A stretch of 64,000 nucleotides of DNA, from NCBI RefSeq assembly GCF_023380245.1, contig NZ_CP093365.1:1240001-1304000 (forward strand), given 5' to 3'. Below, piece by piece: positions 8,839 to 17,038 of the stretch. Below the pieces are notes generated by a model. That model searched no databases and was not told where the DNA came from. It was given only the letters and a program-made list of their open reading frames with translations. The stretch's first letter is position 1; each line of letters opens with the position of its first letter. The position numbers and the translations under genes were made by a program. Origin of the DNA: Bombilactobacillus thymidiniphilus. Its GTDB lineage: Bacteria; Bacillota; Bacilli; Lactobacillales; Lactobacillaceae.

Positions 8839-10089
8839 ATGAATTGGATGGCCGATTTACCAGAAAAAGTACAAAAAGCAATAGTGGAAGTTGACCAACA
8901 GATTCAACCACAAATTGCAGAAATTGATCGCAGAATGGATAATAACCAAGCTAAGGTGTTGCAAGCTTTTATGGATCAACAAGTTGCAGAAAGTCATTTG
9001 AATGGTTCGACTGGTTATGGTAATAACGATGAAGGACGTGAAGTTTTAGATAAAGTATATGCTCAAGTATTCGCTACGCAAGCAGCATTAGTTCGACCAC
9101 AATTTGTCTCTGGAACGCATACTTTGGCTGTTGGTTTGTTTGGTTGTTTACATCCCGGACAAAAGTTGCTGTATATTACAGGAAAACCTTATGATACTAT
9201 GCAAGAAGTTATTGGTATGACTGGTAGCGGTGTCGGAAGTTTGCAGGAATATGGAATAAAATTTGATTATCAAGAATTAAATCAGCAAGGCAAAGTCGAT
9301 TATGAACATTTGGGCAATAAATTGACTGATTTTAAGCCGGATGTGATTGCTATTCAACGTTCACGTGGCTATGATCCGCGCCCTAGTTTTACGGTAGCAG
9401 AAATTGCCGAAATGATTACTTTTGTGCGGCAGTTTGTGCCACAGACCATTGTGTTTGTGGATAATTGTTACGGCGAATTCTCAGAAGAAACAGAGCCTTC
9501 ACAAGTTGGAGCTGATTTGATAGCTGGATCCTTATTTAAAAATGCGGGAGCGGGTTTGGCTACGACAGGTGGTTATTTAGCCGGACGCCAAGATTTGATT
9601 GAGCGATGTGCAATTCGTTTAACAGCGCCGGGAATTGGCTTGCATGAAGGGGCAACTGGGAATAATTTACGTTGGATGATTGAAGGCTTTTTTTTAGCCC
9701 CCCAAGCGACGGGAAATGCTATTAAAGGGGCTATTTTTGCAGCAGCTTTATTAGAAAAATTTGATTTTGATGTCACACCCAAATACGATGAACCGCGCAC
9801 TGACTTAATTCAAACAGTAATTTTAGGTACAGCGGATAAGATGGTGCAATTTGCCAAGGCCATTCAAAAATATTCGCCTATTGACTCCTTTGTAGCACCA
9901 GAACCAAGTTCTATGGTTGGTTATGAGGATCAGATTGTAATGGCTGCAGGAACTTTTGTACAAGGTTCGACGATTGAATTGTCGGCAGATGGACCTTTGC
10001 GATCACCTTACGCGATTTATTTGCAAGGTGGTTTAACTTATCAACATGTTCGTATTGCGGTTAGTCATGCCTGTGCGGATATTTTATAG
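8839..10089 (+). CDS. ynbB: PLP-dependent methionine gamma-lyase family protein (YnbB)
   Basis: An aluminium-resistance/YnbB-type protein of the Cys/Met-metabolism PLP enzyme superfamily. The pyridoxal Lys lies in GSLFKNAGAGLATTGGY near residue 233, and the conserved QRSRGYDPRPS and FVDNCYGEF segments are present. The real substrate is unknown. ATG at 8839 has GGGAGGA 7 nt upstream and begins 2 nt after the miaA stop, so coupling is likely. Its location between miaA and glnR is the strongest support for the YnbB label. Confidence 0.9.
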   Translation: MNWMADLPEKVQKAIVEVDQQIQPQIAEIDRRMDNNQAKVLQAFMDQQVAESHLNGSTGYGNNDEGREVLDKVYAQVFATQAALVRPQFVSGTHTLAVGLFGCLHPGQKLLYITGKPYDTMQEVIGMTGSGVGSLQEYGIKFDYQELNQQGKVDYEHLGNKLTDFKPDVIAIQRSRGYDPRPSFTVAEIAEMITFVRQFVPQTIVFVDNCYGEFSEETEPSQVGADLIAGSLFKNAGAGLATTGGYLAGRQDLIERCAIRLTAPGIGLHEGATGNNLRWMIEGFFLAPQATGNAIKGAIFAAALLEKFDFDVTPKYDEPRTDLIQTVILGTADKMVQFAKAIQKYSPIDSFVAPEPSSMVGYEDQIVMAAGTFVQGSTIELSADGPLRSPYAIYLQGGLTYQHVRIAVSHACADIL

Positions 10090-10094
10090 TTTCA

Positions 10095-10111
10095 TGTTAT
10101 AAAAGCTAACA
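10095..10111. promoter_or_regulatory. GlnR operator
   Basis: TGTTA-N7-TAACA is an exact match to the GlnR/TnrA box TGTNA-N7-TNACA. It lies 8 nt upstream of a perfect TTGACA, so bound GlnR could block the glnR promoter. This implies autoregulation of glnRA by nitrogen supply, as in Bacillus. Confidence 0.8.
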
Positions 10112-10118
10112 TGAGCGC

Positions 10119-10147
10119 TTGACAGATTTTAGGTGCCTTGATAAAGT
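10119..10147 (+). promoter_or_regulatory. glnRA promoter
   Basis: A consensus -35 TTGACA at 10119-10124 is followed 17 bp later by TAAAGT at 10142-10147. It sits directly behind the GlnR box and 23 nt before the glnR start. Confidence 0.65.
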
Positions 10148-10169
10148 GACATTGTTCGAGGTGGAAATA

Positions 10170-10535
10170 ATGAGTGAGAAGGAATTACGACGTAATTTAG
10201 CAGTGTTAACTGTGTCAACCACGATTAAGTTAACCGGACTTACGGCACGCCAATTGCGCTATTATGAAAGTTTCTCCTTAGTTCAACCACAAAGGAGTGC
10301 GGGTAATCAACGCTTATATTCTTTGAATGACATAGATTGTTTATTAGAAATAAAATCTTATTTGTCTTCGGGTATGACGATGGAAGAAGTGAAGCGTGTT
10401 TTGACATCTGGCAAGTCCACTAATTTAGTTAATGATTCCACAGTTAGTGATTCTCAGGCTCGCAAAATATTTCGGAAAGAAATGTTACGTATTGGTCAAT
10501 GGGGCAATAACCATGACTCGAATAATTTGTTTTAA
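10170..10535 (+). CDS. glnR: Glutamine synthetase repressor GlnR (MerR family)
   Basis: A 121-aa nitrogen regulator that, with feedback-inhibited glutamine synthetase, represses glnRA and other nitrogen genes. The winged helix reads LTARQLRYYESFSLVQPQRS followed by NQRLYSLNDID, and the C-terminal tail RIGQWGNNHD is the GlnR-type tail that senses GlnA. ATG at 10170 has GAGGTGG upstream; a longer frame from 10119 would begin inside the promoter. It is followed by glnA after 21 nt. Confidence 0.95.
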   Translation: MSEKELRRNLAVLTVSTTIKLTGLTARQLRYYESFSLVQPQRSAGNQRLYSLNDIDCLLEIKSYLSSGMTMEEVKRVLTSGKSTNLVNDSTVSDSQARKIFRKEMLRIGQWGNNHDSNNLF

Positions 10536-10556
10536 TTGAGGAGAGAGATTGGTTTT

Positions 10557-11897
10557 ATGACGACACAAAAGTACACTGAACAAGATATCAGGCAAATGGT
10601 TCAAGACAATCAAGTTGAATTCTTGCGGTTAATGTTCACGGATATTAATGGAATTATCAAAAATGTTGAGGTGCCAATTGATCAGCTTGATAAAGTATTG
10701 GCTAATAAGGTTACACTAGATGGTTCTTCCATTGATGGTTTTGTACGGATTGAAGAAAGTGACATGTTGCTATATCCGGACTTGAACACATGGCTCATTT
10801 TTCCTTGGGGTTCAGAGCATGGTAAAGTTGCTCGCTTGATTTGTGATATTCACATGGCTGATGGCACTGAGTTTGCTGGTGATCCCCGGAATAATTTGCG
10901 GCGGATTGTTCGTGAAATGCAGGATGCTGGTTTTACATCTTTTAATATCGGACCGGAGCCTGAATTTTTCTTGTTTAAGATGGATGATAAAGGACAGCCA
11001 ACGTTAAATTTGAATGATAATGGCGGTTACTTTGACTTTGAGCCTGTTGATTTAGGTGAAAATTGTCGACGTGATATTGTTTTGGAATTAGAAAAAATGG
11101 GTTTTGAAGTTGAAGCCAGCCATCATGAAGTAGCTCCTGGACAACACGAAATTGATTTTAAATATGCTGATGCGATTGAAGCAGCAGATAATATTCAAAC
11201 TTTTAAAGTGGTTGTAAAAACAGTGGCCCGTAAGCACGGTTTGCATGCCACATTCATGCCTAAACCTCTAGAGGGTATTAACGGGTCTGGTATGCATGTT
11301 AATATGTCTTTATTTAAAAATAAGGATAATGTTTTTTATGATCAAAATACTAAAAATGGATTGTCTCAAACTTCCATGTACTTCTTGGCGGGATTATTAG
11401 ATCACGCAATCGGAATGACCGCAATCAATAATCCAACAGTAAACTCTTATAAGCGTTTGGTTCCAGGATTTGAAGCGCCTGTTTATGTAGCTTGGTCTGG
11501 TAAAAATAGGTCACCATTGATTCGTGTTCCTAGTGCACGTGGGGCGGGCACACGTTTAGAGATGCGAAGCGTTGACCCCACAGCCAACCCATATTTAACG
11601 ATTGCAGCTATTTTGCACAGTGGCTTAGAGGGTATTAAGGCAGCACAATTACCTGTTGCTCCAGTTAACCGTAATATTTATACGATGGATGAAACTGAAC
11701 GCCATCAAAATAAGATTTATGATTTGCCTGCTACATTGCATAATGCAATTCAAGCGTTAAAACAAGATGATGTAGTACGAAAATCCATGGGAGAACATTT
11801 ATATAAGAGCTTTATTGATTCAAGAGAATTAGAATGGGCAGCTTATTGCCAAACAGTTTCACAATGGGAAAGAGATCAATATTTAAAACGATTTTAG
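10557..11897 (+). CDS. glnA: Type I glutamine synthetase
   Basis: Makes glutamine from glutamate, ammonia and ATP. The beta-grasp N-domain has the LDGSSIDGF motif, the catalytic domain has GPEPEFFLF, the NGSGMHVN loop and [17 protein letters not shown], and NRSPLIRVP is present. At 446 aa, without the extra adenylylation loop, it is the GSI-alpha form, which is feedback-inhibited rather than adenylylated. ATG at 10557 follows GAGGAGAG. Control by the GlnR box upstream is likely. Confidence 0.97.
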   Translation: MTTQKYTEQDIRQMVQDNQVEFLRLMFTDINGIIKNVEVPIDQLDKVLANKVTLDGSSIDGFVRIEESDMLLYPDLNTWLIFPWGSEHGKVARLICDIHMADGTEFAGDPRNNLRRIVREMQDAGFTSFNIGPEPEFFLFKMDDKGQPTLNLNDNGGYFDFEPVDLGENCRRDIVLELEKMGFEVEASHHEVAPGQHEIDFKYADAIEAADNIQTFKVVVKTVARKHGLHATFMPKPLEGINGSGMHVNMSLFKNKDNVFYDQNTKNGLSQTSMYFLAGLLDHAIGMTAINNPTVNSYKRLVPGFEAPVYVAWSGKNRSPLIRVPSARGAGTRLEMRSVDPTANPYLTIAAILHSGLEGIKAAQLPVAPVNRNIYTMDETERHQNKIYDLPATLHNAIQALKQDDVVRKSMGEHLYKSFIDSRELEWAAYCQTVSQWERDQYLKRF

Positions 11898-11904
11898 AAA
11901 AATA

Positions 11905-11934
11905 TTGACAAGTGATGTTATTATTCAATATAAT
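11905..11934 (+). promoter_or_regulatory. Promoter of tRNA-Arg(TCT)
   Basis: TTGACA at 11905-11910 and TATAAT at 11929-11934, 18 bp apart, both consensus, lie 12 nt upstream of the mature tRNA 5' end. Confidence 0.8.
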
Positions 11935-11945
11935 ATTACTTGTTT

Positions 11946-12019
11946 GTCGCAGTGGCTCAGCTGGATAGAGCAACGGTCTTCTAAACCGTAGGTCGTGGGT
12001 TCGAATCCCACCTGCGACA
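11946..12019 (+). tRNA. tRNA-Arg(TCT)
   Basis: A complete cloverleaf: acceptor arms GTCGCAG and CTGCGAC with discriminator A, D-arm GCTC..GAGC, anticodon stem closing the loop CTTCTAA (anticodon TCT, reads AGA/AGG), and T-arm GTGGG-TTCGAAT-CCCAC. CCA is not encoded. Confidence 0.96.
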
Positions 12020-12048
12020 TTCATATACTAATGGATACTCTTATACAT

Positions 12049-12082
12049 AAAAAATCTTAAATACTTTATTTGAGGATTTTTT
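12049..12082 (+). terminator. Terminator after tRNA-Arg(TCT)
   Basis: An A/T-rich stem (AAAAAATC..AAATA against TATTT..GATTTTTT, one bulge) with a 3-nt loop and T-rich tail follows the tRNA by 30 nt. Confidence 0.6.
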
Positions 12083-12650
12083 ATTTTTATTCATTTACAA
12101 ATATATTTTTTTGAATGAATCTTTTAAATTATAATTCATCTGACAGTTTAATAACTTTCAGTTTACATTTATAACCCAGTCTAATTTTTGATGGATTACA
12201 AAAATATGAATATTAAATTTTTTTACTAAATTTACTGTTTGAATTATTTTTAGATGATAGTTTATATCAGATCAGTATTGTTTTCATTTTTAACCAAATA
12301 AAATATCAGAGCTTGTTTGCTCTTTATACGAAATATTTTAACGTGCATCAATTAATTATTATATAAGATTATCTGAAACATGAATTGCTAACGATGAATT
12401 GTTTTATTTTAATGAAAATAAAATAATTTTTTTGTGTGTTCCAAATTTAAGTTACATGGTAAAAATTTAGTTCATAAAATAATCAACAAGTTTTACTACT
12501 GTTAAATCTTTAAGGGTACGAAAACCTCAAATCAAACAATAATTTTTATTTGATGGAATTATTAATCTTTGGTCAATAAATAAAATATTTATCATCACTA
12601 TCCAGCTTTTTCCTAATATAACTGCCTAACATTACTTTTATAATAACAAA
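12083..12650. other. Gene-free AT-rich stretch
   Basis: About 570 bp with no coding frame, no clear tRNA or riboswitch and no strong promoter on either strand. It separates the housekeeping glnA/tRNA block from the minus-strand MFS gene and may be decayed sequence left by an insertion or deletion. Confidence 0.6.
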
Positions 12651-12651
12651 A

Positions 12652-12680
12652 ATACTTGAAGTCTATGACAACTTCAAGCA
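12652..12680 (-). terminator. Terminator of the MFS transporter gene
   Basis: Stem CTTGAAGT / ACTTCAAG (12655-12662 and 12671-12678). Read on the minus strand it is followed by TATTTTTG, and it lies about 25 nt beyond the stop codon. Confidence 0.75.
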
Positions 12681-12705
12681 CTTTTATTATATTTAACTGC
12701 TAATA

Positions 12706-13905
12706 TCATTCGACAACTGTTTCTTGTGGTTGTTTATTTTTATCAATAATTTTACCAAAACGTGTCAATAATAATAGACCGGCTAAGATTAAAGACATGA
12801 CGGTTGCCATAATAAAAGAAGCGTTACCTGCAGAAACATGGAGTATGGCTAATAAAATAGGTGCAGCCATTCCAGCTAATGATGATGCTAACGTATTTAA
12901 AGATATAACTACTGGGAATTGTTTTTCGTTAGCAAGTACTGATAGTTGAAATTGGATCGTGGCATTTACCATGACTACGCCCATGCCAGAAAACATATTG
13001 CCCAAAATATGAAAGGCAGGATTATGGAAGTACATTACAAAGATATAAGATAGGGCAAATGCAATAAAACCATAAGCTAAAGTATCAGTTTTAGTTAATT
13101 TGCGAATATATTTTAGTCCAAAACCAGTTAAAATACCGCCAATATTGCCAATTGAAGTAATGATAGCTACATAAGCAGTTCCACGATGCTGAGATTGTAA
13201 AACAAGTGACTGATTGGACATGAAAATCATTAGAGCTAACGAAGTCAAGAAAGTTAATAAAATGATCACATACGTATAACCGTTGATGTTTTTGATGATT
13301 GTGCCAAAACTTTGTTTTTCTCTTTGATCATCAACGTTAACTTTGATGCCAGAATCTTGTGGCACTAGAATCCAAACAATTAATAAAACAATAAAAGCTA
13401 AACCATAAACCCAAAATAGATTACGCCAATTAGATCCACCCAAAATTCCACCTAAGGCTGTAAAAACCATCATTCCAATGTTATTGAATCCCACGGACCA
13501 ACCCATAACACTAGCACGATCTTCATCGACAAAATGCTCTTGTAGCAATACAGGACTGACATTACTGATTAAACCGGTACCACAACCTAAAACAGCCATA
13601 CAAGCTAGTATCAAGTTCAGGCTATTAGGATGGATCAATGGAATAATTCCACTGACACCAACTAGTAAAACAGCGATTAAACCAATATTTTTACGCGTTA
13701 AAATATAAGTTAGCCAAGTGAAAAATATTGTAGCCACCAATTGTCCCAATTGCGAAATGGAACTGACCATTTGCACTTTAGCAATTGTTTCGTGTGGAAA
13801 TGATTTGGCAATTGCAGCAATAGCAGAGCCGATTACTGATCCGGTCATCAATAGTAAATTCATGCTTAGGATACCTAAAGCTAGAACTATTTTTTTACGT
13901 GACAC
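12706..13905 (-). CDS. MFS transporter, substrate unknown
   Basis: A 399-aa protein with about 12 membrane helices in two bundles split by a charged loop near residues 190-205 (PQDSGIKVNVDDQREKQ). The family is the major facilitator superfamily; its subfamily cannot be read from the sequence. The GTG at 13905 is chosen because GAGGGGG lies about 9 nt upstream. A CcpA-type cre element lies upstream, and the AraC regulator and glycoside genes follow, so import of a plant glycoside or its sugar is a reasonable inference. Confidence 0.8.
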   Translation of the reverse strand: MSRKKIVLALGILSMNLLLMTGSVIGSAIAAIAKSFPHETIAKVQMVSSISQLGQLVATIFFTWLTYILTRKNIGLIAVLLVGVSGIIPLIHPNSLNLILACMAVLGCGTGLISNVSPVLLQEHFVDEDRASVMGWSVGFNNIGMMVFTALGGILGGSNWRNLFWVYGLAFIVLLIVWILVPQDSGIKVNVDDQREKQSFGTIIKNINGYTYVIILLTFLTSLALMIFMSNQSLVLQSQHRGTAYVAIITSIGNIGGILTGFGLKYIRKLTKTDTLAYGFIAFALSYIFVMYFHNPAFHILGNMFSGMGVVMVNATIQFQLSVLANEKQFPVVISLNTLASSLAGMAAPILLAILHVSAGNASFIMATVMSLILAGLLLLTRFGKIIDKNKQPQETVVE

Positions 13906-13957
13906 TTTAAAAGTCCCCCTCAATATTTATAAATTAGTTAATCTCAGTTTATTTTTT

Positions 13958-13971
13958 TGAAAACGATTCCA
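13958..13971. promoter_or_regulatory. Candidate cre (CcpA) site
   Basis: TGAAAACGATTCCA matches the cre consensus TGWAANCGNTNWCA at all positions but one. It lies about 55 nt upstream of the MFS start codon, where it could mediate glucose repression of the transporter. Confidence 0.55.
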
Positions 13972-14048
13972 CAATATGCTAAATACACTATTTCTATGTC
14001 TATTTCGCAGATGTTAATGTTTTAGTTAAAAAAATATGATTAATACGA

Positions 14049-14079
14049 AAAAAGCATAAAGTCTTTCTGACTTTATGCT
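14049..14079 (-). terminator. Terminator of the AraC-family gene
   Basis: A perfect 11-bp stem (AGCATAAAGTC / GACTTTATGCT) with a 5-nt loop. On the minus strand it runs into six T. It lies between the AraC and MFS genes, so these two are probably separate transcripts. Confidence 0.85.
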
Positions 14080-14124
14080 GGAATAATTATGTAACAATGA
14101 TGAGTAGTTTGGTATTTTTACTAA

Positions 14125-15132
14125 TTAGCGCGTTTTACGATAGGTGGCTGGCGATATACCGAAAATTTTTTTGAAAATTTTATATAAATAAGACGGATTT
14201 TCATAGCCAACCTCTGTGGCAATTGTTTCCACTGAAGCATCAGTATAAAGCAGTAGCTGGGCAGCAACGTTAATTCTTTGCAGATGAACAAGTTGGATAA
14301 AAGTATGTCCAGTTTCTTTTTTTAAATAAGTGGATAGATAATTGGGATTAAAACCAAAGTGCTGAGCTAAATTATCTAAGGTAATCGTCTTATAATGACT
14401 TTCAATGTATAACAAAAGCGCTAATAAATTAATTTGGGAATGATTGCTTTGAGGAGCATAGATTTTGGAATAGTAAGACTGACGCAATAAGCGTGAAAAG
14501 AGTGTCAAAATATCAAAATGCAGAATCTGTTGAGATTGAATATCGGAATGATAATATTCATCAATGATGTCATAAATATTGTTAACAATTTTTTGTTGAT
14601 GATTGATTTTAAACCAAACGTAGCGTTCCTCGCTGTATTTTTCGCTTGCAAATAAAGAAAGCAACAGTTGAAAAATGCTGGCACCACCACTATTGTTTTG
14701 CAGAAAATTTAAATCACTCAATGAAAAGGCAGCCTGTTTAAGCATAATATTAATGACAATATCATTTTTACCGATCGGTTTCACTTTGTGAGCAGTCTTA
14801 CTGCCAATTAATAAAATATCTTCACTTTTTAAATTTAAAGTTTGCTTCTCAAAATAAACACTGCATTCGCCAACTAATGGGATCATTACTTCAATATAAT
14901 TATGCATGTGATACGGAATATAAGAGCAAACTGGTTGTGCTGAAATTGTGATCGGCTGCAAATTTAAAACTAGATTATCTGAGTAAGTTTCAAAAAAATT
15001 GTATACAGGTTCATCTATATTAGTGACAGTTTGGGCAAGTGGGTTGCCCTGTTGCGTAAATGCTCGGGCAATTTGTTGCCAATCTCTAGGATAATTATTC
15101 TTACGTAAAAGTTCTTGAAGTTCCTTTTTCAT
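14125..15132 (-). CDS. AraC-family transcriptional regulator
   Basis: A 335-aa regulator with an N-terminal cupin-like ligand domain (HMHNYIEVMIPLVG is the typical strand) and a C-terminal double helix-turn-helix of about 100 residues: TLDNLAQHFGFNPNYLSTYLKK and VETIATEVGYENPSYLYKIFKK, closing with the family signature SPATYRK. ATG at 15132 follows GGAGTG. It is divergent from the GH3-rhamnosidase-pgmB genes and probably activates them in response to a released sugar. Confidence 0.92.
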   Translation of the reverse strand: MKKELQELLRKNNYPRDWQQIARAFTQQGNPLAQTVTNIDEPVYNFFETYSDNLVLNLQPITISAQPVCSYIPYHMHNYIEVMIPLVGECSVYFEKQTLNLKSEDILLIGSKTAHKVKPIGKNDIVINIMLKQAAFSLSDLNFLQNNSGGASIFQLLLSLFASEKYSEERYVWFKINHQQKIVNNIYDIIDEYYHSDIQSQQILHFDILTLFSRLLRQSYYSKIYAPQSNHSQINLLALLLYIESHYKTITLDNLAQHFGFNPNYLSTYLKKETGHTFIQLVHLQRINVAAQLLLYTDASVETIATEVGYENPSYLYKIFKKIFGISPATYRKTR

Positions 15133-15311
15133 ACCTTGAATTCACTCCTTGTTTTTTATGATATAGGATTTGGTTGTACGGAACATCTTTTTTTGAGATA
15201 TTCTAAGAAATAAATACAATTATTATGTTTTTTAACCATAGTGCCAAGTACTTAACTTGATTAAAATAAATAGAAATCATAGCAAATTGATTGACAATGG
15301 AGGCTATAAGA

Positions 15312-17015
15312 ATGGTTGACTTAACGAAGAAACCTTACTATTTAACAGCAGAACAAATCAATAGTATTCATCAAAAATTGGTAAAAATGAGCACAAAGGA
15401 AAAAATTGGACAATTGTTTTTTGTTATTGGACCAGATGCAAATACTACTGATATACCAGAATTTATCCATAAATATCAACCAGGTGGAATCATGTATCGC
15501 CCTGATCAAGCTGATAAAATCAAGTCTTCATTAATCGCTGCGCAAGCTGCTAGCGAAATTCCTTTGTTGACAGCAGCAAATTTGGAATCTGGTGGTAATG
15601 GAATTGTTAATGAAGGAACTTGGTTTGGGACACCTTTGCAAGTAGCTGCTAGCGATAATCCAGATAATGCTTATGAACTAGGTAATATTTCAGGCATAGA
15701 GGCCCAACAAGTAGGTACTAATATGGCATTTGCACCTATTGTGGATATTGACAAAAATTTTCGTAATCCAATTATGAATACTCGAACTTTCGGCAGTGAT
15801 CAAGCTAGAGTTTTAGCCATGTCCCGAGCTCAAATTAAAGGACTGCATGCTAACAAAGTTATTCCAGTAATTAAACATTTTCCTGGTGATGGAGTTGATG
15901 AAAGAGATCAACACTTACTTAGTTCGGTGAATTCATTGTCTAAAGATGATTGGATGAATTCTTATGGGCAGATTTATCAAGCTTTGATTGATGAAGGAAT
16001 TCCCGGTGTTATGATTGCACACATTTTTCTGCCAGCATGGGAAAAAGCACTAGCACCTAATACTACAAATACAGATTTACGCCCAGCTTCTAGTTCTAAA
16101 TTATTGATCAACGGATTATTGCGCGATGTTTTGCAATTCAATGGCTTAACTATCACAGATGCCACACCAATGATAGGTTATAATGCTGCAATGCCAAGAC
16201 GCGATCTTTTACCAGCAACTATTAATGCTGGAATTGACATGATTTTATTTAATAAGAATATTGATGAAGATTATGGTTTTATTACAGATGCGGTACAACA
16301 AGGTGTGATCACACAAGAACGCTTAAATGAAGCAGTTTTACGCATTTTAGGAACAAAAATGGCACAAAAAATTATGACTACTGACTACCAACTAATTGCT
16401 AACGATTTGCCGGTTGCAGATTTACATTCGGATCAAGCTCTAAAAGCAGTGGCTCAATTAGCTGATGAATCAATAACTTTAGTTAAAGATCGCGATAATT
16501 TATTGCCTTTAACACCGCAAAAGTATCCTAGAATTCGTCTAGTTATTTTGGGTGATCAAGATGATGGAGGTTTTAAAGAAGGAGGCAATATCAAAGATAT
16601 TGTCTATCAGCAATTAAAAGAGCGAGGGTTTCAAGTAACGCTTTTTGATCAAAACAAACTGGATTTTCATGAAGTTTTTGAAGAAGGAGTAGCTGATCTG
16701 CAAGCTAAATTTGATTTAGCCTTGTATATTGCTAATGTAGAAACTGCCAGCAATCAAACAACTACACGTTTAGATTGGGTGCACTTGATGGCAGCAGATG
16801 CACCTTGGTTTATGAAGTCAATTCCAACTGTTTTCGCGTCTACTGCTAATCCATATCATCTTTTTGATATTCCTAATGTTTCTACATTCATTAATGCTTA
16901 TACAGGTAATGCTACTACTATTAATGCTTTGTTGGATAAGTTAATGGGTAAAAGTACCTTTAAAGGGATTAATCCTGTCGATCCTTTTTGTGGTGATTTC
17001 ACAACAAAACTTTAA
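15312..17015 (+). CDS. Glycoside hydrolase family 3, NagZ-like
   Basis: A 567-aa GH3 enzyme with a TIM barrel (about residues 10-340) and a C-terminal alpha/beta domain. The substrate-binding KHFPGDG lies near residue 187, followed by D-x-H (RDQH), the Asp-His pair that acts as acid/base in the NagZ branch. The nucleophile is the Asp of ITDAT near residue 283. There is no signal peptide, so it acts inside the cell. ATG at 15312 follows TGGAGG by 8 nt. Genes for GH78 and pgmB follow closely. Activity could be beta-N-acetylglucosaminidase or beta-glucosidase; the context favours a beta-glucoside. Confidence 0.82.
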   Translation: MVDLTKKPYYLTAEQINSIHQKLVKMSTKEKIGQLFFVIGPDANTTDIPEFIHKYQPGGIMYRPDQADKIKSSLIAAQAASEIPLLTAANLESGGNGIVNEGTWFGTPLQVAASDNPDNAYELGNISGIEAQQVGTNMAFAPIVDIDKNFRNPIMNTRTFGSDQARVLAMSRAQIKGLHANKVIPVIKHFPGDGVDERDQHLLSSVNSLSKDDWMNSYGQIYQALIDEGIPGVMIAHIFLPAWEKALAPNTTNTDLRPASSSKLLINGLLRDVLQFNGLTITDATPMIGYNAAMPRRDLLPATINAGIDMILFNKNIDEDYGFITDAVQQGVITQERLNEAVLRILGTKMAQKIMTTDYQLIANDLPVADLHSDQALKAVAQLADESITLVKDRDNLLPLTPQKYPRIRLVILGDQDDGGFKEGGNIKDIVYQQLKERGFQVTLFDQNKLDFHEVFEEGVADLQAKFDLALYIANVETASNQTTTRLDWVHLMAADAPWFMKSIPTVFASTANPYHLFDIPNVSTFINAYTGNATTINALLDKLMGKSTFKGINPVDPFCGDFTTKL

Positions 17016-17038
17016 TTTGTATGAAATGAGGTTATGAT

